Source: Lacinutrix mariniflava
GTDB lineage: Bacteria > Bacteroidota > Bacteroidia > Flavobacteriales > Flavobacteriaceae
NCBI RefSeq assembly: GCF_001418015.1
Contig: NZ_LIQG01000026.1
Location: forward strand, 248,001-312,000
Length of the DNA: 64,000 nt
Reading direction: 5' to 3'
The notes under the pieces were generated by a model. The model was not told the origin of the DNA. It did no database searches and saw nothing but the letters and a program-made list of their open reading frames with translations. The position numbers were made by a program, and so were the translations under genes. Shown piece by piece: positions 16,410 to 25,719 of this stretch (its first letter is position 1; every line of letters starts with the position of its first letter).

Positions 16410-17639
16410 CTATTCTTCCTCGCCCATATTTGCGTAATCGTAATCTGGATATAGAAAGTGATTATATGGAAAACGTGTGACGTGGATATCTCTAACCTCA
16501 TCGTAAACACGCTTTTTAAAGTCTTCAAGATTTTCTTTACTTAACGCCGAAATAAATAGTGCGTTGTTTTCTCCTACTCTATTCATCCAGGTTTTTTTCC
16601 ATTCGGCAAGACTGTAGTGTTCTTCGGTACGCTCGGCAATTAAATCGGTTTCATCGAATGGTTTTGCTTCATAAGCATCAATTTTATTGAATACCATAAT
16701 AACGGGCTTATCTCCACTATTAATCTCGCCTAAAACTTTGTTTACAGAGGCAATATGATCTTCGAAATTAGGATGCGAAATATCGACTACGTGGAGTAAT
16801 AAATCTGCTTCGCGCACCTCGTCTAATGTACTCTTGAAACTATCTACTAATTGTGTTGGCAGTTTACGTATAAAACCTACGGTATCACTTAATAAAAATG
16901 GCAGGTTTTGGATAACCACCTTTCTAACCGTTGTGTCTAAGGTTGCAAAGAGTTTGTTTTCGGCAAAGACTTTACTTTTACTAATAGTATTCATTAGGGT
17001 AGATTTACCAACATTGGTATAACCTACTAAAGCGACACGTACCATTTTACCACGATTACCACGTTGTACAGACATTTGCTTGTCTATTACCTTAATTTTG
17101 TCTTTTAGTAAAGAGATTCTATCTCTAACGATACGTCTATCTGTTTCAATTTCTGTTTCACCAGGTCCGCGCATTCCTATTCCACCTTTTTGGCGCTCAA
17201 GGTGTGTCCACATTCCTTTTAGTCGTGGTAGTAAATATTCGCATTGTGCCAATTCTACTTGTGTTCTTGCATAACTTGTTTGCGCTCGTTGTGCAAAAAT
17301 ATCGAGAATAAGGTTTGTTCTATCGAGTACTTTACATTCTAGAATTTTACTAATGTTTCGTTCTTGAGAGGCAGATAGCTCGTCATCAAAAATAGCAGTA
17401 CCAATTTTATTATCGTGAATGTATTGGCGCACTTCGTCCATTTTTCCTGTACCAATATAGGTTTTAGGATTGGGCTGCTCCATTTTTTGGGTGAATCGTT
17501 TTTTAACTTCTCCACCTGCTGTGAAGGTTAAAAACTCTAATTCGTCTAAGTATTCTTTAGACTTAACTTCGTCTTGTTGTTTGGTAACTACACCAATTAG
17601 CACAGCACTTTCTAAGTCAATATCTTTTTTTTCTAGCAT
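16410..17639 (-). CDS. hflX: Ribosome-associated GTPase HflX
   Basis: The protein has 409 residues. The HflX-specific N-terminal region ends in the signature GGIGMRGPGETEIETDRR (152-169). A coiled segment and the G domain follow, with G1 GYTNVGKS (206-213), DTVGFIRKLP (G3) and NKID (G4). HflX splits or rescues stalled ribosomes, often under heat stress. The C-terminus ends in an acidic, Tyr-rich tail (YPDYDYANMGEEE). The start MLEKKDIDLESAVLIGV fits family members. A short divergent region separates it from the endonuclease-like gene. Confidence 0.94.
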   Translation of the reverse strand: MLEKKDIDLESAVLIGVVTKQQDEVKSKEYLDELEFLTFTAGGEVKKRFTQKMEQPNPKTYIGTGKMDEVRQYIHDNKIGTAIFDDELSASQERNISKILECKVLDRTNLILDIFAQRAQTSYARTQVELAQCEYLLPRLKGMWTHLERQKGGIGMRGPGETEIETDRRIVRDRISLLKDKIKVIDKQMSVQRGNRGKMVRVALVGYTNVGKSTLMNTISKSKVFAENKLFATLDTTVRKVVIQNLPFLLSDTVGFIRKLPTQLVDSFKSTLDEVREADLLLHVVDISHPNFEDHIASVNKVLGEINSGDKPVIMVFNKIDAYEAKPFDETDLIAERTEEHYSLAEWKKTWMNRVGENNALFISALSKENLEDFKKRVYDEVRDIHVTRFPYNHFLYPDYDYANMGEEE

Positions 17640-17882
17640 AAATAATTTTAAAAGGTAAAGTTATACCATTTCTAGTTTTAAAGCATCATAAAATAAAATG
17701 ATGATTCTTTTCTTTATACAAAATAGAGAAATTAAGTGTAGTTATTGCTACAGTTTTTACTTTATATTGAAGTAAACAGCCAAAAAAGGCGTTTTATTAT
17801 GATTATTTAAGGTAAGATTTGGTATTGCTAATTTTAGGCAGATAAAATTTGCTATTTTTAACGCAATCAAAATTTAAAAAAT

Positions 17883-18848
17883 TTGAAACTAAACTTCTTT
17901 AAGTCCAAAGGGAAACAACATACTATCGCTTTTTATAATATTGAAAATCTCTTTGATGTTTATGATGATGAAGTAACAAGAGATCAAGATATGCTTCCAA
18001 ATGCAGAGAAACGATGGAGCATTAAACGTTATAAAAACAAACTGCGTAAAATTGGGTTTGTTATTTCTAATATTGGGAAAGAGGATGTAAAAAGACATCC
18101 TGCCATTATAGGTTTAGCTGAAGTAGAAAATGAAGCTGTTTTAAAAGATTTAGTGGCTTCTAAACATTTAGAGGAACACAAGTATAGTTTTATACATTAT
18201 AACTCTCCAGACGAGCGCGGAATTGATGTGGCTTTACTTTATGATGAGACGGTATTTAAAGTTGCTTTTTCTAAGACTTATACTGTAGATTTACTAAGCG
18301 AAAATGGAGAAGTAGACCATACTAGAGATGTATTATTAGTAAGTGGTTTGTTTGAAGGTTTAGAGTTACATGTAATAGTTAACCATTGGCCATCTAGACG
18401 TACTGGTGATATTGAAACGAAGCACAAACGATTAAAAGCATCACAAAAAGTAACAGAGGTTATTAGTTTTTTAAAAGAAAAAAATCCTGATGCTAAAGTT
18501 GTTGTTATGGGAGATTTTAATGATGATCCGGATAGTGAAAGTTTAAAGGCTTTAGAATTAAGTCATAGCCTTTTTAACCCAATGCGTACGCTAATTTCTA
18601 ACGATCGTGGCACTACTAGCTATAACCATAGTTGGAATTTATTCGATCAGTTTTTAATTACTCATAATTTTTTCGAACGTAAGAAAGATACACTTCGTTA
18701 TGTGAAAGCTAATATTTTTGATGAAGATTACTTAAAAGAATTTGAAGGCAAGTACAAAGGCAGTCCTTACAGAACTTATGTTGGTACCCGTTACAAAGGC
18801 GGTTATAGCGATCATTTTCCTGTTTATATGGTTTTACAAAAGAAGTAA
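17883..18848 (+). CDS. Endonuclease/exonuclease/phosphatase family protein
   Basis: The protein has 321 residues and starts with TTG at 17883. No in-frame ATG lies upstream before a stop at 17859, and the first internal Met is beyond the conserved FYNIENLFD strand, so a TTG start is favoured. The EEP fold motifs are present: YNIENLFD, GLAEVENEAVL (metal-binding Glu), VNHWPSRR, VVMGDFNDDPDSESL and GYSDHFPVYM (catalytic Asp-His). Such enzymes cleave nucleic acid or phosphoester bonds. There is no signal peptide, so it is cytosolic unless the start is wrong. The substrate is unknown. Confidence 0.86.
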   Translation: MKLNFFKSKGKQHTIAFYNIENLFDVYDDEVTRDQDMLPNAEKRWSIKRYKNKLRKIGFVISNIGKEDVKRHPAIIGLAEVENEAVLKDLVASKHLEEHKYSFIHYNSPDERGIDVALLYDETVFKVAFSKTYTVDLLSENGEVDHTRDVLLVSGLFEGLELHVIVNHWPSRRTGDIETKHKRLKASQKVTEVISFLKEKNPDAKVVVMGDFNDDPDSESLKALELSHSLFNPMRTLISNDRGTTSYNHSWNLFDQFLITHNFFERKKDTLRYVKANIFDEDYLKEFEGKYKGSPYRTYVGTRYKGGYSDHFPVYMVLQKK

Positions 18849-18891
18849 AAGCAATTGTTAAGATTGAACACTTTTTAAAATGAATTAGAAG

Positions 18892-20064
18892 TTATTTGGC
18901 CTCTAGTTTTCTAAGTTTATCTTTTAAAACCATTGCTGCACTAGTATAACCTCCTTCTGTACCATCTACAAAATGAACATGTTTTTTATCTCTATCTTCT
19001 ACATAGCAAGACATTATAGACGCATGCGTAATGTGTAAACCGTATACAATTTCATTGTTTAATTCTATAGTATCTAAAAAATCTTGCAACTCTTTTACTT
19101 GTTTATCTGTACCTGTAATGACTGTATTAATAGAACCGTCTAACATAATAGTATCTGACAACTGAGTTACTTTGTACACATACAATTTACCTGCTTTAAA
19201 AAACTTAAAATAATAGCCTCCTATTAAAGTTAAAAACCAATTTGTGAGTACACGATTAAATTTATGCTTACCAATTCTAGTATGCATTTCTTTTCTTATT
19301 TTCCCTATTGAAGTACTCAATTTTAATTTTAATGAGGTAATTGGATTCCGTTTATTTAAATCTCCAAATATGGAATCTATTTTATTCATTATTCTTCCAT
19401 ACACCTCAGCTTGTTTACTTTCATCTTGACAATCTATAAGTAAGCAAACCACTTTTTCTTGTGATTCTTTTGGGTATATCTCATCCCATCGACATGCCAT
19501 ACCTTCAAGATTTAAAGCAATTTCTTTGGCTTTAAAACTATCTGAAGCCTGAAAGCTTTCCTTTATAAGAGTTTCGGCATATTTTAAGCCATTTCCTAAT
19601 ACAATTGGTGTTGTTAGGTATTTGTTATGTCTTAACTTAGAAATCCTTAAGGTCACATTATTTAAATACACTTTTTCAACTTCTAGATGCCCAACTCTTA
19701 AATTTAGTTGGTGTGTGTTTTTTATATGTAAACTATAATCATTTAGTGCTAATAATAAAGGTTGTAAGACTTTATTTGGAACAATAAAAGTTGATCCATC
19801 GCCTCCAAAAAAGTATGGAATTCTTAATTTTTTATCTATCCCTTTTAAAGTATTTAAAACGGTAACGATACTTCCTGTTGCACTTAAATTAACATCGTTA
19901 TGATGCCCATTTGCAACTGCTTGAGTAGAATTTTCAATATCTGTAACTATAATAGACCAATCTTTTGGGACATTTGAAAACAAAGTCTCATCACTTAGTA
20001 GTGCTGTTAAAGGCAACTTGTTTTTTGATATTTTTTTATAAAAATTTAAATTATCACTAAGCAT
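18892..20064 (-). CDS. DUF3095 family protein, cyclase-like
   Basis: This 390-residue protein belongs to DUF3095. The N-terminal part carries IIVTDIENSTQAV (Asp42) and FFGGDGSTFIVP (Asp89). Their spacing and context resemble the two metal-binding aspartates of class III nucleotide cyclases (FTDIxx...GD). The C-terminal half (MACRWDEIYPKESQEKVVCLL onward) is specific to DUF3095. It has no signal peptide or membrane segment. The similarity suggests a nucleotide-cyclase-like fold, but activity is not established. It is monocistronic, convergent with the EEP gene. Confidence 0.82.
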   Translation of the reverse strand: MLSDNLNFYKKISKNKLPLTALLSDETLFSNVPKDWSIIVTDIENSTQAVANGHHNDVNLSATGSIVTVLNTLKGIDKKLRIPYFFGGDGSTFIVPNKVLQPLLLALNDYSLHIKNTHQLNLRVGHLEVEKVYLNNVTLRISKLRHNKYLTTPIVLGNGLKYAETLIKESFQASDSFKAKEIALNLEGMACRWDEIYPKESQEKVVCLLIDCQDESKQAEVYGRIMNKIDSIFGDLNKRNPITSLKLKLSTSIGKIRKEMHTRIGKHKFNRVLTNWFLTLIGGYYFKFFKAGKLYVYKVTQLSDTIMLDGSINTVITGTDKQVKELQDFLDTIELNNEIVYGLHITHASIMSCYVEDRDKKHVHFVDGTEGGYTSAAMVLKDKLRKLEAK

Positions 20065-20128
20065 ATTACTAAATATATCTTTTGATTTATTTTTTTAAAG
20101 ATACTACAAAAGATGTACCACATTAAAT

Positions 20129-20162
20129 AATAAATGGGCTCACAAAAGTAAGCCCATTTATT
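20129..20162. terminator. Stem-loop between ssb and the DUF3095 gene
   Basis: A perfect 12-bp stem, AATAAATGGGCT (20129-20140) with AGCCCATTTATT (20151-20162), has a 10-nt loop. It lies just after the ssb stop on the minus strand. The T-tract is poor, so it may be an mRNA 3'-end structure rather than a strong intrinsic terminator. Confidence 0.6.
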
Positions 20163-20182
20163 GTTTGCATTATTGTAATAAT

Positions 20183-20518
20183 CTATTTTCCTCCCAACAT
20201 TAACAATTCGTTACATACAACTTCTGTAGTATAACGTTTTATACCATCTTTATCTTCCCAAGACCGCGTTGTTAGTTTTCCATCTATAGCAATTTCCTTT
20301 CCTTTAGTTACATACTTCTCGATAACATCTGCTGTTTTTCCCCAAGCTACTATTTGATGCCATTGTGTATCTGTAATTTTTTCGCCTTGTGCATTTTTAT
20401 AACTCTCGTTCGTAGCTAATGTAAATTTAGCTAATTTCTTTCCAGATTCTAAGTTTACTATTTCTGGATCTTTACCAAGGTTACCAATTAACTGTACTTT
20501 GTTTCTTAACGTATTCAT
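20183..20518 (-). CDS. ssb: Short single-stranded DNA-binding protein
   Basis: The 111-residue OB-fold SSB has the motifs MNTLRNKVQLIGNLGKDPE, KFTLATNES, WHQIVAWGKTADVIEKYVTKGKEIAIDGKL and RYTTEVVCNELLMLG. It lacks the glycine-rich linker and the acidic DDDIPF-like C-terminal tip that recruits repair and replication partners, ending at LGGK. It may therefore be an accessory SSB, with a full-length SSB elsewhere. It has its own promoter region in the 183-bp divergent gap. Confidence 0.9.
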   Translation of the reverse strand: MNTLRNKVQLIGNLGKDPEIVNLESGKKLAKFTLATNESYKNAQGEKITDTQWHQIVAWGKTADVIEKYVTKGKEIAIDGKLTTRSWEDKDGIKRYTTEVVCNELLMLGGK

Positions 20519-20701
20519 AAGATAAGTGTTTTATTATATCGAATTTCATTAGTTCCATTCAACACTGCAAAGATGCAACAGCACACAAATGTTAAACGGT
20601 ATTTACGCATTTAATGTCGGTTGTAAACATTTGTAGTCGTTTGTAATTGAATAAATTGTATCTTGATAAAAATAAAAATCGGGTATAATACTAGACAAAC
20701 C

Positions 20702-21370
20702 ATGACTAAAACTTTATTGATATTAATTCTTTTAACTATGTTATTAAGCTGCGGAAAAAAAGCAATAACAGCGTCCGAAAAAAAAGAAATTATTACTGAA
20801 TTAAATGCAATTCATACAGCTGATCAAAAATACGCAGGAATTCCATCACAAGCATTAAAAGATAAATATGGCCGTGAAAAAGCTTGGGATATATTTGAAA
20901 ACAAAAGAGACAGTATTGGATTAATAAACCAAGAAAAGATTAAAAATCTGTATAAAAAATATGGCTATTTAGGTTACAAAGAAATTGGCGAAAAAGCATC
21001 AAATAATTTTTGGATATCAATTCAACATGCCGACAATGATATCGAGTTTCAACAGCAAATGCTTATCGCATTAAAAAAGCATATTTCTAAAAACAATGGG
21101 AGCAAAGTTGAATATGCCATGCTTGAAGATAGAGTAAATGTAAATTTAAACAAAAAACAAAGATTTGGCAGTCAAGTAACTTATAATAAATTTGGACAAG
21201 CAATACCAAAAATTGGATTGATTGACACTCTTAATATTGAACAATTAAGAAAAGCGTATGATTTACCAACTTTTCGAGAATATTATAATAAGATGAGTAC
21301 AAATCATTTCGAAATGAATAAACAAAACATGATAGAAAGAGGAATAACAGAACCTAAATTATATGAATAA
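20702..21370 (+). CDS. DUF6624-like lipoprotein
   Basis: The protein has 222 residues from the ATG at 20702 with a lipoprotein signal (LLSC, Cys17). An upstream TTG at 20663 would put 13 residues before the signal and is less likely. The body (WISIQHADNDIEFQQQML, VEYAMLEDRVNVNLNKKQRFGSQ) fits DUF6624, a family of unknown function. The QHAD and YAMLEDRV segments are the most conserved. The mature protein faces the periplasm or cell surface. GNAT and Zn-ribbon genes follow in the same direction. Confidence 0.78.
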   Translation: MTKTLLILILLTMLLSCGKKAITASEKKEIITELNAIHTADQKYAGIPSQALKDKYGREKAWDIFENKRDSIGLINQEKIKNLYKKYGYLGYKEIGEKASNNFWISIQHADNDIEFQQQMLIALKKHISKNNGSKVEYAMLEDRVNVNLNKKQRFGSQVTYNKFGQAIPKIGLIDTLNIEQLRKAYDLPTFREYYNKMSTNHFEMNKQNMIERGITEPKLYE

Positions 21371-21400
21371 AGAGCAACTATAATCGTAGAAAAAACAATA

Positions 21401-21952
21401 ATGACAGTTAATATAGAAACCGAACGTTTATTACTTAGAGAAATACGATTGGAAGATTTAAACGGATTGTTTGAGTCAGATTCTAACCCAAATGTGCATA
21501 AATATTTAGGTAATAAACCGATTAAAACTATTGCTGAAGCTACAGGCTATATTGAAAAAATTCAGAAACAATATAAAGAATTAGGCATAGGACGATTTGC
21601 TGTTATAGAAAAAACCTCTAATCAATTTATAGGTTGGTCTGGATTAAAATTTAATACAGGAGCCAACGAATCTTTAGGTAATAAAAGAGATTTTTATGAT
21701 GTTGGCTATAGATTTATAGAACGTTTTTGGAATAAAGGTTACGCAAGCGAATCTGCCATTGCAGCTTTAGAATATGGATTTAACACCTTAAAACTAGACG
21801 TTATTGTTGGAGCAGCAGAATCTGGAAACATAGCCTCTAACAAGATTCTTAAAAAAATAGGCTTACAGTATAAAGAACAGTTTCCTTTTGAAAATGAAAT
21901 GATTAATTGGTACGCATTAAAAAATGAAGATTATGGAAAAACAATGCCCTGA
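21401..21952 (+). CDS. GNAT-family N-acetyltransferase (RimJ/RimL-like)
   Basis: The 183-residue protein starts TERLLLREIRLEDL, the usual RimJ/RimL-type beginning. It contains VGYRFIERFWNKGYASESAIAALEYGF, the acetyl-CoA-binding region (RxxGxA-like), and GAAESGNIASNKILKKIGL near the end. It transfers an acetyl group from acetyl-CoA to an amine; the substrate is unknown. Its 3' end overlaps the Zn-ribbon gene by 29 bp, so the two are translationally linked. Confidence 0.88.
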   Translation: MTVNIETERLLLREIRLEDLNGLFESDSNPNVHKYLGNKPIKTIAEATGYIEKIQKQYKELGIGRFAVIEKTSNQFIGWSGLKFNTGANESLGNKRDFYDVGYRFIERFWNKGYASESAIAALEYGFNTLKLDVIVGAAESGNIASNKILKKIGLQYKEQFPFENEMINWYALKNEDYGKTMP

Positions 21953-22280
21953 ATGTGGTGATAAAATTATTGGCAGAATAGATAAAAAATTCTGTAGTGA
22001 TGGCTGTAGAAATGCACACAACAATAAAGTTAATAAGGATGGTAAAAACTTAATTCGTAATATCAATAATCGTTTACGAAAGAATTGGCGCATTCTAGAA
22101 AGCCTAAATCCAGACCAGAAAACAAAAACAAGTAAAACCAAATTAGATGCAAAAGGATTTGATTTTAACTATTTTACTAGTACTTACACCACAAAAGCCG
22201 GAACTGTTTACTACTTTGTTTACGACCAAGGCTATCTTCCGTTAGAAGGTGATTTTTACGCCTTGGTTAAACGACAATAA
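21924..22280 (+). CDS. Small Zn-ribbon protein
   Basis: The protein has 118 residues. The N-terminus holds a C4 zinc-ribbon (CPECG at 8-12, then CSDGCR with Cys24 and Cys28). A Lys/Arg/Asn-rich helical region follows, then a C-terminal beta segment ending GYLPLEGDFYALVKRQ. The start could also be the ATG at 21933 (MEKQC). It overlaps the GNAT gene by 29 bp. I do not know a function; the basic helix and zinc ribbon suggest nucleic-acid or protein binding. Confidence 0.78.
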   Translation: MKIMEKQCPECGDKIIGRIDKKFCSDGCRNAHNNKVNKDGKNLIRNINNRLRKNWRILESLNPDQKTKTSKTKLDAKGFDFNYFTSTYTTKAGTVYYFVYDQGYLPLEGDFYALVKRQ

Positions 22281-22348
22281 AAAAAACGTAACATATTATA
22301 TAAATATGCTACTTATAGGTGTAACCAATTAACCTTTCAACAAAAAAA

Positions 22349-23038
22349 ATGTCTACTCCTTTAATTATTACACTTGCCGTTTTGGGATCTGCGACAATAG
22401 CATTTTTGATCTATTATTTCCTTCCGAAAACCATTATCCTTAGACGTTTAAAAAAATTACCTTTTAGTAAAATTGGAAGTTTACAGAACCATAAACATTC
22501 TAAAATTGAAGGCATCGCACTAAATATCGAAACACCATTAATTGCCCCTTTAAGTAAGAGAAAGTGTGTTTATTATAAAATGACAATTGAGAAAAAGGTG
22601 AAATCTGGAAAAAATTCACATTGGGATACGATTGTTAACGAAGAAATAATTCAAGACTTTTTTGTTGAACAAGCTGGTGAACGTCTAGTTATATTCCCTA
22701 AAAAGAAACCAAAAAATTATTACGACTACCTTGTTACAGATAAAACAATTGAGTCTGGTACTTTTAATGATCCTACACCGCAGTTTAAAGCAGTGTTAGA
22801 TAAATATAATGTCGAGACAGAAGGCTTCTTTGGCTTTAATAAACAATTACGTTACCACGAAGCTATTATTGAGGTTGGTGAACGTATTACCGTTGCTGGT
22901 TTTGTAAAATGGGTAGCGTTAGAAAATCCGATTTCAGATTATAACTACTCGAGAGTTGCTTCTTTAATAGCAAAAGGCAAAACAAAAATATTAATAACAG
23001 ATACTCCTGCGGCTTTAAAACCAAGAAGGCAACGTTAA
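22349..23038 (+). CDS. Membrane protein with GIDE-like domain
   Basis: The protein has 229 residues, with one N-terminal membrane segment (about 5-24: LIITLAVLGSATIAFLIYY). The soluble region ends LRYHEAIIEVGERITVAGFVKW, typical of the GIDE domain found in MULAN-type eukaryotic E3 ligases and in many bacterial membrane proteins without a RING. Its role in bacteria is unknown. The C-terminus is basic (KPRRQR). Its stop overlaps by 4 bp that of the convergent CBS gene. Confidence 0.72.
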   Translation: MSTPLIITLAVLGSATIAFLIYYFLPKTIILRRLKKLPFSKIGSLQNHKHSKIEGIALNIETPLIAPLSKRKCVYYKMTIEKKVKSGKNSHWDTIVNEEIIQDFFVEQAGERLVIFPKKKPKNYYDYLVTDKTIESGTFNDPTPQFKAVLDKYNVETEGFFGFNKQLRYHEAIIEVGERITVAGFVKWVALENPISDYNYSRVASLIAKGKTKILITDTPAALKPRRQR

Positions 23039-23511
23039 GGCTTCCAATTCTGTTGCTTTAATTGCATAGCTGCCTTTAAAATATCTTTTTGACTTATTTG
23101 ACCTACTAATTTTCCATCTTCAACAATAGGAAAACGACGTCTTTTAGAGTCCAAAAACTGTTTAGCTGCATCAAAAACATTAAGATTACCATCTATGGTT
23201 TCGACGTTTGTAGCCATATGTTTTTCTATAGAGTTACTTTCCATAGGCATATTATAATATCGACTATCGCTAATTTGCTTAATGCAATCGCCTTCAGAAA
23301 TAATACCTATCAATTCATTCTTTTCATTTACAACAGGCCCGCCAGATATTCTATGTTTTATTAATGTGTTTACAACATCTTCAACCGACTGTGTGGATTT
23401 AAACGTTATTAAGTCTCGCGTCATAAAATCGCTAACTTTAAAATTTTCTTGACTATTATTGTTCTTTTGTTGTGTCTCTTTCCGAGCACCTTGAAAACTC
23501 TTTATTCCCAT
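23035..23511 (-). CDS. CBS-domain protein
   Basis: The protein has 158 residues with two tandem CBS motifs: about 28-85 (VSDFMTRDLITFKSTQSVEDV to SEGDCIKQI) and about 93-155 (ATNVETIDGNLNVFDAAK to ISQKDILKAAM). CBS pairs bind adenosyl ligands and usually regulate an attached or partner protein. No effector domain is fused here. The N-terminal 25 residues are polar and Gln/Asn-rich. Confidence 0.88.
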   Translation of the reverse strand: MGIKSFQGARKETQQKNNNSQENFKVSDFMTRDLITFKSTQSVEDVVNTLIKHRISGGPVVNEKNELIGIISEGDCIKQISDSRYYNMPMESNSIEKHMATNVETIDGNLNVFDAAKQFLDSKRRRFPIVEDGKLVGQISQKDILKAAMQLKQQNWKP

Positions 23512-23677
23512 GTTTTATATTTTTTATGATTATGAAGCGATTTAAAGTTACTCATTTTAAGGCACTTATCCTACACCATTAACATAGTTCATAATTTACT
23601 ACTTCCGTATCAACTAATTAGCGACTCCTACAATGTTAAAAAAGCACTAATTATAACTTCAAAGAAATAACATTATC

Positions 23678-23712
23678 AAAAACAAAAAAACCAGAGAAAT
23701 TAATTTCTCTGG
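23678..23712 (-). terminator. Terminator after the OmpA-like gene
   Basis: A perfect 22-bp palindrome lies at 23691-23712 (arms CCAGAGAAATT/AATTTCTCTGG). On the minus strand it is followed by a long T-rich run (the A-run at 23678-23690 on plus). It is placed 60 bp after the stop of the OmpA-like gene and ends the T9SS-substrate operon. Confidence 0.85.
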
Positions 23713-23773
23713 TCTAATTTTATAAAACCTTTTTTTAATAAGGTTAGAATAATTATAGTATGTTCTTAGACTT

Positions 23774-25687
23774 CTATTTAGAAGCTGGTCCTCCACTCAT
23801 TATTCTAAATTGAGATCTACGGTTTTGCTGGTGCTGCTCTTCACTACAATCAGTACCACAATCTATTGTTAATTCTCTTTCGCCTTTTCCTGCTCCTGAA
23901 ATTCTTGTAGCATCAATTCCCTTCGAAATCACATACTGTACTGTAGTTTTTGCTCTTCTGTTTGATAAAGAATCGTTATAACGATCTGAACCTCTCGTAT
24001 CTGTATGTGATGTTGCATAAATAACCATGTTTGGATATTTATTCATCGCTTGAACTAAATTATCCAACTCAAAGGCCGCTTTAGCCGTAATATTAGACTT
24101 ATCGTAATCAAAATAGATAGGGTTTAATACTACACTCTCTACTTCTATTATTTTCTCAATTGGATCTAATGCTATCTCTACCATTAGCTCTTCTTCGTTA
24201 CTACCTGATATTGAAAGTTTATTACTCTCATAATCTGCCATAGTAACCTGTAACTCTGTATCTGTATCACATTCTACAATGTATTCAACTTGTCCCTTGG
24301 CATTAGTAGTTTTCGTAGACAAAATATTACCTTTACTATCCACTAAAGAAGCTGTTGCTCCTGCTAAAGGTGCTTTTGTATTGTTATCCAATACTGTTGC
24401 AATAATCTGTACATCGCAAAGTGGTTCTATTTTCTTAATAGCATAAATATCATCATCGCCTTTTCCTCCTTCACGATTTGAAGACACAAAACCTTCACCC
24501 GTTTCCTCATTCATCGAGAATGCAAAATCGTCTCCATTAGAGTTTATAGGTATTCCAACATTTCTAATTGGTGCCATTTTGCCGTCAACCTCTTTAGTAT
24601 AAAACACATCCATACCTCCAAGTCCTAAATGACCTGTTGATGAGAAATAAAGTGTATTATTATCACTTGAGTATGGAAACATTTCTTGACCTTCCGTATT
24701 CACTTTTTGTCCTAAATTTACAGGAGTACCTACTTGCCCATTACCATCTATAGCCGCTTTGTAAATATCATACTTACCAAAACCACCTGGCATGTCACTA
24801 GCAAAGTATAATGTTGACCCATCTGTACTTACACTTGGATTTTTTATAGAATAGTTTCTACTGTTTATAGTTAACGCTTCTATATTAGAAAATTCATCTC
24901 CACTTACAGAGGCTTGAAACATATGCAATACACTATATTTTGTGTTAGATAATGAATCTTTCTCATAGATGTTTTCATAAAAACTCTCTCTTGAGAAGAA
25001 TACCGTTTTTCCATCTGGAGAAAATGACATCAATCCTTCATGGTATTTAGTGTTCATTCTATCACCAAGCATCGTTTCTTCTTGATACGATCCGTCTTCT
25101 GCTTTTGTAAATGAATACATATCTAAAAAAGGCTGCTCATTCCAACCATAAGTTTTCCTAGAGTTATTTCTTGCTGAAGAAATATATAACTTTCCGTTAT
25201 TAACCGTACCTCCAAAGTCTGATACCGCTGAATTAATATCCATATTCTGAACATTAAACTTTTTACCTCCTTCTAAAATCTTAGGTAAGTAATCTGGATT
25301 AGATAAAAACATAGTAGCTCTATCATCTCCCGGACGCATAGAAGCAAATTTCTTCATTTGCGCATTTGAAGCTTCGTACTTTCCATTTGCTTTTAGCATT
25401 TCAGAATACTTAAAGATCATTTCTGGCTCTTGTGAAGTTTCTAAAGCTTTTGAAAACCACTTCTCGGCTTCAACGCTATTATAAATATTGTAATTAGCTT
25501 CTGCTAAACGTCCATAGACGTATGCATCTGCTAATCCTTTTTCTATTAGCTTATTATAGTCTTCGATAGCTTCTACAAATTCAAATTTTGCAAAATGCTT
25601 ATCGGCTTTCTTTGTAGCTGTATTCTGAGCCGTCAAGCTAAAGCTACTTAGAATGACTAGTGTTATAATTAATTTTAAGTGTTTCAT
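23774..25687 (-). CDS. OmpA-family protein with TPR and PD40 repeats
   Basis: The protein has 637 residues with a signal peptide (ending SLTAQ). Domains in order are an N-terminal TPR-like helical region (about 25-120), WD40/PD40-like beta-propeller blades (about 140-420, e.g. SFSPDGKTVFFSRES, PSVSTDGSTLYFASDMPGG), and a carboxypeptidase-regulatory-like beta-sandwich (about 425-510). Last is an OmpA C-terminal peptidoglycan-binding domain (about 520-637, HTDTRGSDRYNDSLSNRRA). This architecture resembles PorE-type OmpA proteins linked to T9SS. It anchors to peptidoglycan in the periplasm. It lies 32 bp after the PorP/SprF-like gene and probably supports the same secreted partner. Confidence 0.9.
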   Translation of the reverse strand: MKHLKLIITLVILSSFSLTAQNTATKKADKHFAKFEFVEAIEDYNKLIEKGLADAYVYGRLAEANYNIYNSVEAEKWFSKALETSQEPEMIFKYSEMLKANGKYEASNAQMKKFASMRPGDDRATMFLSNPDYLPKILEGGKKFNVQNMDINSAVSDFGGTVNNGKLYISSARNNSRKTYGWNEQPFLDMYSFTKAEDGSYQEETMLGDRMNTKYHEGLMSFSPDGKTVFFSRESFYENIYEKDSLSNTKYSVLHMFQASVSGDEFSNIEALTINSRNYSIKNPSVSTDGSTLYFASDMPGGFGKYDIYKAAIDGNGQVGTPVNLGQKVNTEGQEMFPYSSDNNTLYFSSTGHLGLGGMDVFYTKEVDGKMAPIRNVGIPINSNGDDFAFSMNEETGEGFVSSNREGGKGDDDIYAIKKIEPLCDVQIIATVLDNNTKAPLAGATASLVDSKGNILSTKTTNAKGQVEYIVECDTDTELQVTMADYESNKLSISGSNEEELMVEIALDPIEKIIEVESVVLNPIYFDYDKSNITAKAAFELDNLVQAMNKYPNMVIYATSHTDTRGSDRYNDSLSNRRAKTTVQYVISKGIDATRISGAGKGERELTIDCGTDCSEEQHQQNRRSQFRIMSGGPASK

Positions 25688-25719
25688 CTGGTCGTGTCTT
25701 TTGTGTTAGCTTAAGTGGT

